The translations under genes and the position numbers were made by a program. This document shows, piece after piece, positions 8,421 to 18,685 of a DNA stretch of 64,000 bases. Below the pieces are notes generated by a model. That model was not told the origin of the DNA and ran no database searches. It saw only the letters and a program-made list of their open reading frames with translations. Positions within the stretch are counted from its first letter, which is position 1; the number at the start of each line of letters is the position of its first letter. Source of the stretch: Hydrogenophaga sp. (GTDB lineage: Bacteria > Pseudomonadota > Gammaproteobacteria > Burkholderiales > Burkholderiaceae_C); NCBI RefSeq assembly GCF_014773545.1, contig NZ_SDDV01000002.1, forward strand, positions 186,001 to 250,000, in the 5' to 3' direction.

Positions 8421-8441
8421 AAATGATAATGAGTCCCATTT
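8421..8441 (-). promoter_or_regulatory. Fur-type iron box
   Basis: AAATGATAAT-GAGTCCCATTT is an imperfect 21-bp dyad that fits the 7-1-7 Fur recognition pattern (TGATAAT-n-ATTATCA type). It lies between the leftward small ORF/tonB operon and the rightward ahpC gene, closest to the former. Repression by iron-loaded Fur is inferred from the site and from the operon content (TonB, ExbBD, HemP). Confidence 0.7.
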
Positions 8442-8537
8442 GCAAAATTTTTCGTATCAAAAGTCTGCCGCGGGGCCGGCGTGCTGCATTGCGGCAAAAG
8501 CTATCTCAGCGATAGAGACTATCGTAAAAAAATTTAA

Positions 8538-8552
8538 ATAGTTCTCAGCTAT
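8538..8552 (+). promoter_or_regulatory. OxyR-like binding half before ahpC
   Basis: ATAG-TTCTCAG-CTAT matches the OxyR half-palindrome ATAG-NTNNNAN-CTAT exactly. A second related element, CTAT-n7-ATAG, occurs at 8501-8515, although the spacing to the first is not the canonical one. The site is 70 bases before the ahpC start, where OxyR activates ahpC in other bacteria. Induction by peroxide is inferred. No oxyR gene is in the window. Confidence 0.6.
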
Positions 8553-8621
8553 GATCGACGTCGTTGCAACACCTCTGTGCTGCAACGGCCACCGAAATCC
8601 ATTTCTTTGCAAGGCAACACC

Positions 8622-9197
8622 ATGTCTCTGATCAACACCCCGGTCCAGCCGTTCAAAACCACCGCCTTCGTCAATCGCAGCGGCAAAGGCGAGTTCATTC
8701 AGCTCAGCGAGCAGTCGCTCAAGGGCAAATGGTCGGTTCTGATCTTCATGCCGGCCGCTTTCACTTTCAACTGCCCCACCGAGATCGAAGACGCAGCCGA
8801 CTACTACACCGAGTTTCAGAAGGCCGGTACCGAGGTGTACATCGTCACCACCGACACCCATTTTTCACACAAAGTCTGGCATGAAACCAGCCCGGCCGTG
8901 GGCAAGGCCAAGTTCCCGCTGGTGGGCGACCCAACGCACCAACTGACCCGGGCGTTCGGTGTGCACATCGAAGAAGAAGGCCTGGCCCTGCGCGGTACTT
9001 TCGTGGTGAACCCGGACGGCATCATCAAAACCATGGAAGTGCACTCCAACGAGATTGCGCGTGACGTGCAGGAGACGCTGCGCAAGCTCAAGGCGGCCCA
9101 GTACACCGCCGCCCACCCGGGCCAAGTCTGTCCGGCCAAGTGGAACGAAGGCGACGCGACGCTGGTGCCCTCGCTGGACTTGGTGGGCAAGATCTAA
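8622..9197 (+). CDS. ahpC: alkyl hydroperoxide reductase subunit C (peroxiredoxin)
   Basis: A 191-residue typical 2-Cys peroxiredoxin that reduces H2O2 and organic hydroperoxides in the cytosol. The peroxidatic Cys is in [11 protein letters not shown] (about residue 51) and the resolving Cys in [14 protein letters not shown] near the C terminus. The usual Asp of the PADFTF stretch is Ala here and Val before the Cys is Asn, small departures from the common form. The ATG at 8622 matches the family start [11 protein letters not shown]; the frame is open further upstream. It is followed 91 bases later by ahpF. Confidence 0.96.
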   Translation: MSLINTPVQPFKTTAFVNRSGKGEFIQLSEQSLKGKWSVLIFMPAAFTFNCPTEIEDAADYYTEFQKAGTEVYIVTTDTHFSHKVWHETSPAVGKAKFPLVGDPTHQLTRAFGVHIEEEGLALRGTFVVNPDGIIKTMEVHSNEIARDVQETLRKLKAAQYTAAHPGQVCPAKWNEGDATLVPSLDLVGKI

Positions 9198-9288
9198 GCC
9201 CGCCCGACGCACCAACGCCCGGCGCCGTGCGTTGGTGCGCCAGCAGCGGCATGGCCCGCACGTATCTTTTTCAAGGCAGGAGTTCAGC

Positions 9289-10881
9289 ATGCTCGACGAC
9301 ACCCTCAAATCCCAGTTGAAAACCTATTTGGCCCTGCTGCGTCAGCCGATCCGGCTGATTGCTTCGCTGGACGACAGCGCCAGCGCTGCCGAGATGCGCA
9401 GCCTACTGGAGACCATAGGCAGCTTGTCGGACAAGGTGTCGCTCGACACCAGCGGCACCGATGCCCGCAAGCCCTCTTTTGTGATCGCCCGTGCAGGCGA
9501 AAACACCGGGGTGCGCTTTGCCGGCCTGCCCCTGGGGCACGAATTTACCTCGCTGGTGTTGGCGCTGCTGTGGACCGGTGCGCACCCGCCCAAAGAGGCG
9601 CCAGAGGTGCTGGAGGCTATTCGGGCGCTGGACGGCGAATACGACTTCGAGGTCTACATGTCCTTGAGTTGCCACAATTGCCCCGACGTGGTGCAGGCGC
9701 TTGCGCTCATGGCGATCGTCAACCCGAAGATCAAAACGGTGGTGATCGAAGGCGGCGCTTTTCCGCACGAGATCAGCGCGCGCTCGATCATGGCCGTCCC
9801 GATGGTGTTTTTGAACGGGCAGGTGTTTGCCTCCGGTCGCATGACGTTGGAAGAAATCGTGGCCAGGCTCGACACCCGTTCGATCGCGCGCGAGGCGGCC
9901 CGTCTCGACGCCATGGAGCCGTTTGACGTGTTGGTGGTCGGTGCCGGGCCGGCCGGTGCCGCCGCCGCCGTGTACGCCGCACGCAAAGGCATTCGCGTGG
10001 GCGTGGCGGCCGAGCGCTTTGGCGGCCAAGTCAACGACACCTTGTCGATCGAGAACTACATTTCGGTGCTGAAGACCGACGGCCCGACATTCGCCGCCGC
10101 GCTGCAGGCGCAGGTGCGGCAGCTTGAGGTCGACATCATGCAACTGCAGCGCGCCGAGCGGCTCATTCCAGCGTCCGCGCCTGGCGGCCTGATCGGTGTG
10201 CAAATGGCCAACGGCGCCACCTTGCGAGCGCGCAGCGTGATTTTGTCCACTGGCGCGCGCTGGCGCAACGTCAACGTGCCGGGCGAGCAAGAATACAAAA
10301 ACCAAGGCGTGGCTTTTTGCCCGCACTGCGACGGCCCCTTGTTCAAAGGCAAGCGGGTGGCGGTGATCGGCGGCGGCAACTCAGGCGTGGAAGCGGCGAT
10401 CGATCTGGCCGGCATCGTGCAGCACGTGAGCTTGCTCGAATTCGCCGACCAACTCAAAGCCGACGCGGTGCTGGTGAGCAAGCTCAAGAGCCTGCGCAAC
10501 GTCAGCATTCACGTCAACGCGCAGACCCGCGAGATTTGCGGCGAGGACGGCAAGGTCAGCGGCCTGAAGTACCAAGACCGCGCCAGCGGTGCTGCGCATC
10601 TGCTGCCGCTGGAGGGCGTGTTCGTGCAGATTGGTCTGGTGCCCAATACCGAGTGGCTCCAGGGCGTGGTCGGGCTCAGCCGTTTTGGCGAGATCGAAAT
10701 CGACGCCAAGGGCCGCACCAACGTACCCGGCGTGTTTGCCGCCGGCGACTGCACCACGGTGCCGTACAAGCAGATCGTGATCGCCGCCGGCGAAGGGGCC
10801 AAGGCCGCGCTGAGCGCCTTTGACCACCTGATGCGACAGCCCGTGCCGACCACACAGCGGGTTGAGGAGGTCAGCGTCTGA
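9289..10881 (+). CDS. ahpF: alkyl hydroperoxide reductase subunit F
   Basis: A 530-residue FAD/NADH-dependent disulfide reductase that re-reduces AhpC. The N-terminal double thioredoxin fold has its redox pair in [11 protein letters not shown] (about 123-136). The thioredoxin-reductase-like part has the FAD motif [21 protein letters not shown], the second redox pair in [10 protein letters not shown], the NADH motif [19 protein letters not shown] and the C-terminal [16 protein letters not shown]. The start [14 protein letters not shown] is standard, although the frame continues upstream into ahpC. It forms an operon with ahpC. Confidence 0.96.
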   Translation: MLDDTLKSQLKTYLALLRQPIRLIASLDDSASAAEMRSLLETIGSLSDKVSLDTSGTDARKPSFVIARAGENTGVRFAGLPLGHEFTSLVLALLWTGAHPPKEAPEVLEAIRALDGEYDFEVYMSLSCHNCPDVVQALALMAIVNPKIKTVVIEGGAFPHEISARSIMAVPMVFLNGQVFASGRMTLEEIVARLDTRSIAREAARLDAMEPFDVLVVGAGPAGAAAAVYAARKGIRVGVAAERFGGQVNDTLSIENYISVLKTDGPTFAAALQAQVRQLEVDIMQLQRAERLIPASAPGGLIGVQMANGATLRARSVILSTGARWRNVNVPGEQEYKNQGVAFCPHCDGPLFKGKRVAVIGGGNSGVEAAIDLAGIVQHVSLLEFADQLKADAVLVSKLKSLRNVSIHVNAQTREICGEDGKVSGLKYQDRASGAAHLLPLEGVFVQIGLVPNTEWLQGVVGLSRFGEIEIDAKGRTNVPGVFAAGDCTTVPYKQIVIAAGEGAKAALSAFDHLMRQPVPTTQRVEEVSV

Positions 10882-11087
10882 TGTTCGATTCGGCGCGCTG
10901 GTCCCGGCAGGTATTGCAGGGCTCGCCAGCGGCTGCCGCTGGAGATGCTCAGGGTGCTCGCGTGCCAGACAGGCCGCCTGCTCTAAGGCCACAGAAGTGA
11001 GCGCCCCTGTGGCATTCCAAGCGGAAATGAGCGGTCAACTGCAGTTTTTGGGATCATCCCACATGAGGCCGCGTCGGCGCTTGCGGG

Positions 11088-12404
11088 TCAGCGCGCCACA
11101 GGCAGTTCATCCCATCGGGTCGTGTACCTCGGTGAGCGGTGCTGCGCGTGCATCTCTGAACGACTGGACATTCCGGCTGCGCCGGTGCGCAAGGTGCCGC
11201 GCCCCCACACGCGGTTGATCGCATCTACGGCGGTCATCAACTGGCTGGATGGGGCGCGGGCCACCGGTTCGTCAAACAGCGTTTCCTGGCGCTGTCGTTT
11301 GAGCGTCAATTCCAGCAGCATGACCCCGCATTTTTTGTACCAGCAGTCGCACCGGTGGATCTGCCGCAGACCGTGTAACGCCGTCTGGGTCAGCACGCGG
11401 GTGTCATCGGATGGATCGCTCAGCGGCACCAGCATGCCGGGGTTGTGTTGCGGGTCTGCGGGTCGAAAACGGTTGGTCTGGAGGAATACGTATACGGCAG
11501 CGGCAACCGAGCGCTGGGCCCTGAGTTTTTCAGCGGCACGGTCGATGTGCCATGCAACAGCCTCGCCCAGTTGCGCCACGTCTTGCACCATTGAGCCAAA
11601 GCTGCGCGAAACCATGATTTGTTGCTTCGGGTCAGCCAGGTCCTCCAGGTCGAGGCAGGGCGTGCATTGCAACTCAGCGACGGTGCGCTCCAGCAGCACG
11701 CCAAATGAGCGCCGGATCAGGGGGTGATGGGCGCTCGCCAGATCGAATACCGAGCGGATGCCGATGCTCTGCAGCCGTGCGGCCAGGCGGTGGCCCACAC
11801 CCCAGACTTCACTCACGGCGTATTTTTCCATCCAGTGCTGGCGTTCGGCCGCGCTCAAGGCTGCAAGGTCGCACACGCCATCGAACAGCGGGTTCTTCTT
11901 GGCCAAGTGGTTGGCAAACTTGGCCAGTGTCTTGGACCCTCCAAATCCCGCGCACACCGGCAGGCTGGTCCACTGCCGGATGCGCTGGCGCATGGCATGC
12001 CCCATTGCGCCAGCCCCTCCATGCAGGTGGGCTACCGTTTCTACCCGCAAAAAGCTTTCATCGATGCTGTAGACCTCGATGTCTGGCGAGAACCCGCGCA
12101 AAATCGACATCACCCGGTTGCTCATGTCGCCATACAGTGCGTAGTTGGATGACAAAGCCACGATGCCATGTTGGCGCGCCAGGGTTTTCATTTGGAACCA
12201 GGGTGCGCCCATCTTGATGCCCAGTGCTTTGACTTCGTTGCTGCGGGCCACCGCACACCCGTCGTTGTTGGACAGCACCACCACCGGGACATTCGCCAAC
12301 CGGGGATTGAAGGCGCGCTCGCAACTGACGTAGAAGTTGTTCACGTCCACCAGACCGAACAGCGGTCGGCGCGGCGGAGGGCTCAGGCTGATGTCGGTGC
12401 TCAT
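11088..12404 (-). CDS. umuC: DNA polymerase V catalytic subunit UmuC
   Basis: A 438-residue Y-family translesion polymerase. The N-terminal catalytic motif LVDVNNFYVSCERAFNP and the acidic motif YSIDESFL are intact, and GVGHRLAARLQSIGI is the helix-hairpin-helix part. The C-terminal segment SPRYTTRWDELP is characteristic of UmuC. With UmuD' it copies past lesions during the SOS response at the cost of mutations. The ATG at 12404 is preferred; an in-frame TTG at 12440 would begin directly after the umuD stop. It forms one leftward operon with umuD under a LexA box. Confidence 0.95.
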   Translation of the reverse strand: MSTDISLSPPPRRPLFGLVDVNNFYVSCERAFNPRLANVPVVVLSNNDGCAVARSNEVKALGIKMGAPWFQMKTLARQHGIVALSSNYALYGDMSNRVMSILRGFSPDIEVYSIDESFLRVETVAHLHGGAGAMGHAMRQRIRQWTSLPVCAGFGGSKTLAKFANHLAKKNPLFDGVCDLAALSAAERQHWMEKYAVSEVWGVGHRLAARLQSIGIRSVFDLASAHHPLIRRSFGVLLERTVAELQCTPCLDLEDLADPKQQIMVSRSFGSMVQDVAQLGEAVAWHIDRAAEKLRAQRSVAAAVYVFLQTNRFRPADPQHNPGMLVPLSDPSDDTRVLTQTALHGLRQIHRCDCWYKKCGVMLLELTLKRQRQETLFDEPVARAPSSQLMTAVDAINRVWGRGTLRTGAAGMSSRSEMHAQHRSPRYTTRWDELPVAR

Positions 12405-12440
12405 GCGCACGGGCTCCAGCGGGCCAGTCTCATGGGGCAA

Positions 12441-12863
12441 TCAAGCCAGGCAGCGACGCACCACGCCGACCACAACGCCCCAAACTTCAAGCTGGCTGTC
12501 ATCGGCCAGCCGGATCGGCTCGAACGCCGGGTTCTCGGGGCGCAGCTCCACGCGGCCAGCGTGCCGGTACAAGCGCTTGATGGTGTATTCGCCGTCCAGC
12601 ACCGCAATCACGATGTGATTGTGCCGGGGCTCGATGGACCGATCCACGACCACTTTGTCGCCATCGACAATGGCCGCCCCTTGCATCGAATCGCCCTGCA
12701 CGGTGAACAGGAAACTGGCGGCACGGTGGCGCACCAGATAGTGGTTCAGATCGAGACCTTCTTCGATGTGGTCGGCCGCCGGCGACGGAAAACCAGCCTG
12801 CACGCGGTGCAAGATCAGCCGCAGCGGCGGCGCTGGCAGGGTGAGGTCGGATGAGGCGGGCAT
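12441..12863 (-). CDS. umuD: DNA polymerase V accessory protein UmuD
   Basis: A 140-residue S24-family (LexA-like) protein that cuts itself when RecA filaments form. The cleavage region reads VQAGFPSPAADHIEEG, giving an Ala-Gly bond where E. coli UmuD has Cys-Gly. The catalytic serine is in VQGDSMQGAA and the lysine in EYTIKRLYRHAG. The ATG at 12863 is used because it lies downstream of the LexA box; the longer open frame would start inside it. It heads the umuDC operon. Confidence 0.95.
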   Translation of the reverse strand: MPASSDLTLPAPPLRLILHRVQAGFPSPAADHIEEGLDLNHYLVRHRAASFLFTVQGDSMQGAAIVDGDKVVVDRSIEPRHNHIVIAVLDGEYTIKRLYRHAGRVELRPENPAFEPIRLADDSQLEVWGVVVGVVRRCLA

Positions 12864-12880
12864 GGTGAGCGGTCCACGAA

Positions 12881-12900
12881 TACTGATTATGTGTACAGTA
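12881..12900. promoter_or_regulatory. LexA (SOS) box of umuDC
   Basis: TACTGATTATGTGTACAGTA has the outer TACTG and CAGTA arms of the gammaproteobacterial/betaproteobacterial SOS box with a 10-base AT-rich centre. It is 18 bases before the umuD ATG, overlapping where the promoter should be. It also lies just before the rightward orphan ORF, which may share the control. Confidence 0.85.
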
Positions 12901-13307
12901 TTGTATGGAGTCAATCGCGCCGCTTGTCCGGTACCTGCCGGCGCCGTCCCCCTTCCCGTTTCGGCGTCTACGAGCAGCGCAAGGTGGCTGCGGCGCTGGA
13001 CTTGTTCGAGTTCATCTACCGCCGCTCGATTCAGAAGTACAGCGTACTGCGCGCCTCTCTGTCAGCGCCCGACCCGATTCGGACCAGGTACCGGCAGGCC
13101 TTGAACGAGCTGATGCAGTTCGTTGTCCTCCATGGTCGAACGTTGGATGCCGCATTCGCCGAGCTGCACGTCGATGCCGCTGACAGCGCGGCGCTGCGCC
13201 TTATCGCGAACTCCGAACTCGACCAACTGGAGCAGCACAACTGCGCCCGCTACAACCTTGCTCGAGGCATGACGCAGCGTTGGATAGATGCCGGGCGCCG
13301 CAGATGA
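12891..13307 (+). CDS. orphan ORF of unknown function, possibly 5'-truncated
   Basis: An open frame of up to 138 codons that diverges from umuD. From about residue 25 it looks like a real helical protein (GVYEQRKVAAALDLFEFIYR, later LDAAFAELHVDAADSAALR), rich in Leu, Ala and charged residues. The first 25 residues are Arg/Ser/Pro-rich and out of character, and the only start available lies within the LexA box. This suggests that the 5' end was lost when the umuDC cassette arrived, or that the start is a downstream non-ATG codon. I recognise no family, and whether it is expressed is unknown. Confidence 0.4.
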   Translation: MYSIVWSQSRRLSGTCRRRPPSRFGVYEQRKVAAALDLFEFIYRRSIQKYSVLRASLSAPDPIRTRYRQALNELMQFVVLHGRTLDAAFAELHVDAADSAALRLIANSELDQLEQHNCARYNLARGMTQRWIDAGRRR

Positions 13308-13495
13308 GGGGTAAGGGAGTTTGGCCCGCTGCTTGAGTCCGATTGCCCTTGCGGCCGATTCGTCTGCGTCCTGGCGAGCGCACGAGGCCTTGGATGAGAA
13401 AACGCGAGTCGCTATCGCACTCGGACGAGCCTGGCTACCATGTGCAAATGGCCAGAACCGAAGTCCCTGACGACACGGTGAGAGCGCCAGAAAGC

Positions 13496-13523
13496 AAAAC
13501 AGCCGCGTCGCGGCGGCTGTTTT
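13496..13523 (-). terminator. intrinsic terminator after tRNA-Pro
   Basis: AAAACAGCCGC-GTCGC-GGCGGCTGTTTT is a strong hairpin flanked by A and T tracts. It lies 26 bases beyond the 3' end of the leftward tRNA-Pro. The flanks are symmetric, so it could also stop rightward transcription from the orphan ORF side. The roughly 190 bases between that ORF and this hairpin hold nothing I can recognise. Confidence 0.8.
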
Positions 13524-13548
13524 AAGTCTTTGATGCACAAGGAATTCC

Positions 13549-13625
13549 TGGTCGGGGTGAGAGGATTCGAACCTCCGGCCTCTACGTCCCGAACGTAGCG
13601 CTCTACCAGGCTAAGCTACACCCCG
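13549..13625 (-). tRNA. tRNA-Pro (CGG anticodon)
   Basis: A 77-nt tRNA with a 7-bp acceptor stem (CGGGGTG / CACCCCG), encoded CCA end, T loop GGTTCGAATCC, and anticodon stem CTACG/CGTAG enclosing TTCGGGA, so the anticodon is CGG. It reads proline codon CCG, which is frequent in this GC-rich sequence. Confidence 0.95.
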
Positions 13626-13673
13626 ATGAACCGTCGTGCTCGGTGTATGTGGACGCAGGGCGTGCCGGTTGCT

Positions 13674-14624
13674 TCAGGAGCGGCGATTCACAAGCTCAAC
13701 CGCCAATTGTAGCAAAGCGGCGCTGTAGGGATTTTGCGGCAACTGGCGGGCGGCGTCGATGGCCCGCTGCGCTTCGACGCGGGCGCTCGCGCGGGCCACA
13801 TCCAGTGCACCGGTTTCTTGAATGATGGCCAAAATCTGATCCCAATGTGCCGCCTCGCCGTGTTCGATGGCGTGGCGAATCAGGGCCTGTTGCGCCGGGC
13901 TGGCGGTTTTGAGCGCGCAGATCACGGGCAGCGTGACTTTGCCTTCGCGCAGGTCGTCGCCCAGGTTTTTCCCCAACTCCTGCGCGCTTCCTTCGTAGTC
14001 CAGAATGTCGTCGATCACCTGAAACGCGGTCCCTAGCGCTTGGCCGTAGTCGGCGCACAAGGCCTCGACCTGCGGCGATGCCTGTGCCAGTATTGCCGCC
14101 AGCCGGGTGCTGGCCTCAAACAGCTTGGCGGTTTTGGAGCGGATCACGCGCAGGTAGGCGGCTTCGCTCAGCGACGCGTCGTGCGTGTTCATCAACTGCA
14201 GCACCTCGCCCTCGGCAATCACGTTGGTGGCGTCGGAGAGCACTTGCATGATGCGCATGTCGTTGATGTCAACCATCATTTGAAACGCGCGCGAGTGGAG
14301 AAAATCGCCCACCAGCACGCTGGTGGCGTTGCCGAAGCGCTGGTTGGCGGTGGTGCGGCCGCGCCGCAGTGTCGATTCGTCGACCACGTCGTCGTGCAAC
14401 AAGGTGGCGGTGTGAATGAATTCGATCACGGCGGCCAGCGTGTGGCGTTGCGGGTGCAGACTGCCCAGGGCGCCGCAGACCAGCAGCAACAAGCCCGGTC
14501 GCAGCCGTTTTCCGCCGGCGAAAATGATGTAGCGCGCGACTTCCGGCACCAGCGGGGCTTCGGAGTCCAGGCGCTCGCCAATGACCTGATCGACCCGTTG
14601 CATATCGGTCAAAATCAGGTCCAT
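13674..14624 (-). CDS. ispB: octaprenyl/polyprenyl diphosphate synthase
   Basis: A 316-residue trans-prenyltransferase that lengthens farnesyl diphosphate with isopentenyl diphosphate to make the ubiquinone side chain. The two Asp-rich motifs are LLHDDVVDE (about residues 76-84) and IDDILDYEG (about 200-208); FAGGKRLRPGLLLL is the substrate diphosphate-binding segment. The ATG at 14624 starts MDLILTDMQRVDQVIGERLD, in line with homologues; the open frame extends upstream but that part is unlike the family. It diverges from rplU, the usual ispB-rplU-rpmA arrangement. Confidence 0.93.
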   Translation of the reverse strand: MDLILTDMQRVDQVIGERLDSEAPLVPEVARYIIFAGGKRLRPGLLLLVCGALGSLHPQRHTLAAVIEFIHTATLLHDDVVDESTLRRGRTTANQRFGNATSVLVGDFLHSRAFQMMVDINDMRIMQVLSDATNVIAEGEVLQLMNTHDASLSEAAYLRVIRSKTAKLFEASTRLAAILAQASPQVEALCADYGQALGTAFQVIDDILDYEGSAQELGKNLGDDLREGKVTLPVICALKTASPAQQALIRHAIEHGEAAHWDQILAIIQETGALDVARASARVEAQRAIDAARQLPQNPYSAALLQLAVELVNRRS

Positions 14625-14744
14625 CGGGCTGGTGCAGGGGCTGGAGGTGGCAGTCAAGATGAGTTGCAGCAGGGTGGGGCGGTCGTGTGGGTCGGGAAAA
14701 CCGAGCCTGATTATAGAAACGATGCCGGCCCCGGCCAGGCACCC

Positions 14745-14773
14745 TTGAATGGGTGGACTTAGCATGCTAGAAT
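14745..14773 (+). promoter_or_regulatory. sigma-70 promoter of rplU-rpmA
   Basis: TTGAAT at 14745-14750 and TAGAAT at 14768-14773 are separated by 17 bases, the ideal spacing. The -10 box is 63 bases before the rplU start codon, leaving room for an untranslated leader. Confidence 0.7.
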
Positions 14774-14835
14774 GTTGGGCTTGGCGGAATTGCGTCTGCC
14801 GGGTATTCTTGCGTGGGTTTTTACAAGAGGTTCAT

Positions 14836-15147
14836 ATGTACGCGGTCATAAAAACCGGTGGCAAGCAATATCGCGTTGCTGCTGGCGAAAAAATTAAAGT
14901 AGAACAGATTGCTGCGGACGTGGGCCAAGAGATTGTGTTGGATCAGGTTCTGGCGGTCGGCAACGGCAGCGAGATCAAGGTCGGCACGCCCTTGGTTGAC
15001 GGCGCAACGGTCACGGTCACGGTGTTGGCTCATGGCAGGCACGACAAGGTTCGCATCTTCAAGATGCGCCGTCGCAAGCACTACCAAAAGCGCCAGGGTC
15101 ACCGGCAAAATTTCACCGAATTGCAAATTGCGTCGATCACAGTCTGA
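14836..15147 (+). CDS. rplU: 50S ribosomal protein L21
   Basis: A 103-residue ribosomal protein starting [20 protein letters not shown], the classic L21 N-terminus, and carrying the signature [20 protein letters not shown] with FTELQI near the end. It binds 23S rRNA in the large subunit. The frame is open upstream to 14749, but this ATG has AAGAGG 8 bases before it. It is followed 14 bases later by rpmA. Confidence 0.98.
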   Translation: MYAVIKTGGKQYRVAAGEKIKVEQIAADVGQEIVLDQVLAVGNGSEIKVGTPLVDGATVTVTVLAHGRHDKVRIFKMRRRKHYQKRQGHRQNFTELQIASITV

Positions 15148-15161
15148 GGAGTTAGCTCAAC

Positions 15162-15419
15162 ATGGCACAGAAAAAAGGCGGCGGCTCAACGCGAAACGGG
15201 CGCGATTCCAAGCCGAAAATGCTCGGTGTGAAGGTGTTTGGCGGTGAGGTGGTCAACGCGGGCTCCATCATCGTGCGCCAGCGCGGCACCAAATTTCACC
15301 CCGGCTTGAATGTCGGATTGGGCAAAGACCACACCTTGTTTGCCACCGCCGATGGTCGGGTCGGTTTTGCCGTCAAGGGTGAATTCAACCGCCAGGTGGT
15401 GAGTATCACGCCGCTCTGA
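15162..15419 (+). CDS. rpmA: 50S ribosomal protein L27
   Basis: An 85-residue protein beginning [19 protein letters not shown], the flexible N-terminal tail that reaches toward the peptidyl transferase centre, followed by [20 protein letters not shown]. There is no N-terminal extension of the kind processed in Firmicutes. It is in an operon with rplU and is followed by a terminator. Confidence 0.98.
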   Translation: MAQKKGGGSTRNGRDSKPKMLGVKVFGGEVVNAGSIIVRQRGTKFHPGLNVGLGKDHTLFATADGRVGFAVKGEFNRQVVSITPL

Positions 15420-15494
15420 GGCGGCTCGCCTGGGGTCTTGCGCTGGCTCGAGCGGGCCCGCGCATGGCCTGAGCGTCGATCTGGTCGAGCAGAC

Positions 15495-15520
15495 AAAAAG
15501 CCCGCCTGCGCGGGCTTTTT
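15495..15520 (+). terminator. intrinsic terminator of rplU-rpmA
   Basis: AAAAAGCCCGC-CTGC-GCGGGCTTTTT is a GC stem with T run, 75 bases after the rpmA stop. The A-tract makes it usable from either side. Confidence 0.9.
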
Positions 15521-15571
15521 GGTTTGCTGAGTTTTGTCTAACGTGAAAGTCGGGCCGCGACTCACTTCGCT

Positions 15572-15597
15572 CCCCTCTCCCGTGCGCGGGAGAGGGG
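15572..15597. repeat. palindromic intergenic repeat (CCCCTCTCCCG type)
   Basis: CCCCTCTCCCG, 4-base loop, CGGGAGAGGGG, then TTGGGGGTGAGGG. This 11-bp stem with its GGGGTGAGGG tail is a form of dispersed repeat seen in intergenic DNA of many proteobacteria. It lies between the rpmA terminator and obgE, and has no T run. Confidence 0.65.
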
Positions 15598-15678
15598 TTG
15601 GGGGTGAGGGAGAACGGGCAGGACTTTCATTTTTTGGGGCGCCTTTCAAAGTCATGCCCGTTTGGTGCGAGAGAGTAG

Positions 15679-16755
<1,077 letters not shown>

Positions 16756-16805
16756 GTCCAGCGGCGCATAGCTGCGCCAACCGTTCAACCCAAGGTGTTT
16801 GAGCC

Positions 16806-17981
16806 ATGTCGTCTGATCCGATGCACGTTTCCATGAATGCTGCGGAAGTTGCCGCCGTCGCAGCCGTTCTCAAGCCGGCACGCCGCATCGTGGTCAAGGT
16901 CGGCTCCAGCCTGGTGACGAATGAAGGCCGTGGGCTTGACGAGGCGGCCATTGACCAGTGGAGCCAGCAACTGGCCGCGCTGGTGCAGCAGGGCCGCGAG
17001 CTCATCATGGTCAGCAGTGGTGCGGTGGCCGAAGGCATGAAGCGCCTGGGCTGGAGCGTGCGGCCGCACGAGATCAACGAGTTGCAAGCGGCAGCGGCCG
17101 TGGGCCAGATGGGGCTGGTGCAGGTCTACGAAACCCGACTGCGGCAGTACGGTGTAGGCAGCGCACAGGTGCTGCTGACGCACGCCGATCTGGCCGACCG
17201 CGAACGCTACCTCAACGCCCGCTCGACGCTGCTGACGCTGCTGCGCCTGGGCGTGGTGCCGGTCATCAACGAAAACGACACGGTGGTCAACGACGAAATC
17301 AAGTTCGGCGATAACGATACCCTCGGTGCGCTGGTGGCCAACCTGATCGAGGCCGACTTGCTGGTGATTCTGACCGATCAAAAAGGCCTCTACAGCGCCG
17401 ACCCCAGGCGTGAACCGACGGCGCGTTTCGTGCATTTGGCGCGTGCCGGCGATGCCGAGCTGGAGGCGATGGCCGGCGGTGCCGGCTCTGGCATTGGCAG
17501 GGGCGGCATGATCACCAAAATTCTGGCCGCCAAACGCGCCGCTGGTTCCGGTGCCTCCACCGTGATTGCCTGGGGGCGCGAGCCACAGGTGCTGTTGCGC
17601 CTGTGCGCGGGCGAGCCCATTGGCACGTGCCTGCTGGCCCAAACGCCCAAGAGCCAGGCGCGCAAGCGCTGGATTTCCGACCATTTGCAGTTGCGCGGCT
17701 CGGTGCGGGTGGACGACGGCGCGCTGGAGAAAATTGTCGGCCAGGGCAAAAGCCTGCTGCCGATTGGCATGACGGCGGTCGAGGGCGATTTCTCGCGCGG
17801 CGACGTGATCGCCGTGCGTGACCCGTGCGGGCTGGAGATTGCCCGCGGTCTGGCCAATTACGCCAGTTCCGAAGCGCGACTGATTTGCCGCAAGTCCTCG
17901 GGTGATTTTGAGCGCTTGCTGGGCTACGCCGGCGAGCCGGAAATGATCCACCGCGACAACCTGGTGCTGGCGCGTGGCTGA
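16806..17981 (+). CDS. proB: glutamate 5-kinase
   Basis: Phosphorylates glutamate in the first step of proline synthesis. The 391-residue protein has an amino acid kinase domain ([14 protein letters not shown] at about 28-41, [31 protein letters not shown]) and a C-terminal PUA domain from about residue 295 ([20 protein letters not shown]). Feedback by proline is expected through the kinase domain. The N-terminal 20 residues vary and nearby ATGs at 16821 and 16833 are possible starts. proA is not adjacent. Confidence 0.95.
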   Translation: MSSDPMHVSMNAAEVAAVAAVLKPARRIVVKVGSSLVTNEGRGLDEAAIDQWSQQLAALVQQGRELIMVSSGAVAEGMKRLGWSVRPHEINELQAAAAVGQMGLVQVYETRLRQYGVGSAQVLLTHADLADRERYLNARSTLLTLLRLGVVPVINENDTVVNDEIKFGDNDTLGALVANLIEADLLVILTDQKGLYSADPRREPTARFVHLARAGDAELEAMAGGAGSGIGRGGMITKILAAKRAAGSGASTVIAWGREPQVLLRLCAGEPIGTCLLAQTPKSQARKRWISDHLQLRGSVRVDDGALEKIVGQGKSLLPIGMTAVEGDFSRGDVIAVRDPCGLEIARGLANYASSEARLICRKSSGDFERLLGYAGEPEMIHRDNLVLARG

Positions 17982-18028
17982 GAGCTTGAGGGCAAGCAGC
18001 CCGTTCGCCGAGCCAGCGCCTGGGATGC

Positions 18029-18685
18029 TTAAGACGCGGGCTGGCGTGGGGCTGATGCGACGCGGCAGTCGGTATTCGGATCGGGGTCGAAGCTGCCGCC
18101 GGGAGGCAGTTCCAGCCCGTGCGGCGCGCTCACCGGGGCGTGCGATGGCTGGTCTGGTCGGTCTGCGTCGCAGCGCAGGTCGGTGCGCAAAAAGCGGTTG
18201 CGCTGCGGGGGTGGCCGCGGCAGGTGGCGCGCGAGTTCGGTCAGCGCCAATTCATAAACGCCGCGCTTGAATTCAACCACCACGTCCAGCGGCACCCAGT
18301 AGTCGTGCCAGCGCCAGGCGTCGAACTCGGGGTGGTCGGTGGCGCGCAGATTCAGGTTCCAGTCCTGCGCCAGCAGGCGCAGCAGGAACCAGATCTGTTT
18401 CTGACCTTTGTAGTGGCCGCGCGCATCGCGGCGGATGAAACGGTCTGGCACCTCGTAGCGCAACCAGTCCCGCGTGCGGGCCACAATACCCACGTGCTCG
18501 GGCATCAGGCCGACCTCTTCGTGCAGTTCGCGGTACATCGCTTGCTCGGGCGTCTCACCCCGGTCGATGCCACCTTGCGGAAACTGCCACGAATGCGAGC
18601 GCACCCGTTTGCCCCAGAACACTTGGTTTCTCTGGTTGAGCAGAATGATGCCGACATTGGGCCTGAAGCCTTCCCTGTCAAGCAT
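18029..18685 (-). CDS. rppH: RNA pyrophosphohydrolase RppH
   Basis: A 218-residue Nudix hydrolase that removes pyrophosphate from the 5' end of transcripts and so starts RNase E decay. It begins [18 protein letters not shown], diagnostic for RppH, and carries the Nudix box [20 protein letters not shown] followed by VGL. The C-terminal 50 residues are Pro/Arg-rich and poorly conserved. The ATG at 18685 is used rather than an upstream TTG. It diverges from proS across 151 bases, as in many betaproteobacteria. Confidence 0.95.
   Translation of the reverse strand: MLDREGFRPNVGIILLNQRNQVFWGKRVRSHSWQFPQGGIDRGETPEQAMYRELHEEVGLMPEHVGIVARTRDWLRYEVPDRFIRRDARGHYKGQKQIWFLLRLLAQDWNLNLRATDHPEFDAWRWHDYWVPLDVVVEFKRGVYELALTELARHLPRPPPQRNRFLRTDLRCDADRPDQPSHAPVSAPHGLELPPGGSFDPDPNTDCRVASAPRQPAS

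Noticed and set aside
6518-8422. 634-codon + strand open frame
   Set aside because: It is the antisense of exbD, exbB and tonB, whose products are recognisable. Its translation is rich in Arg, Gln, His and Cys without any domain, the usual shadow frame in GC-rich DNA.
10882-11087. Gap between ahpF and umuC checked for a small gene or RNA
   Set aside because: Only short shadow frames; no ribosome site, hairpin with T run or recognisable RNA.
15572-15611. Stem-loop considered as a second terminator after rpmA
   Set aside because: No T run on either side and the tail GGGGTGAGGG matches dispersed intergenic repeats; the true terminator is at 15495.
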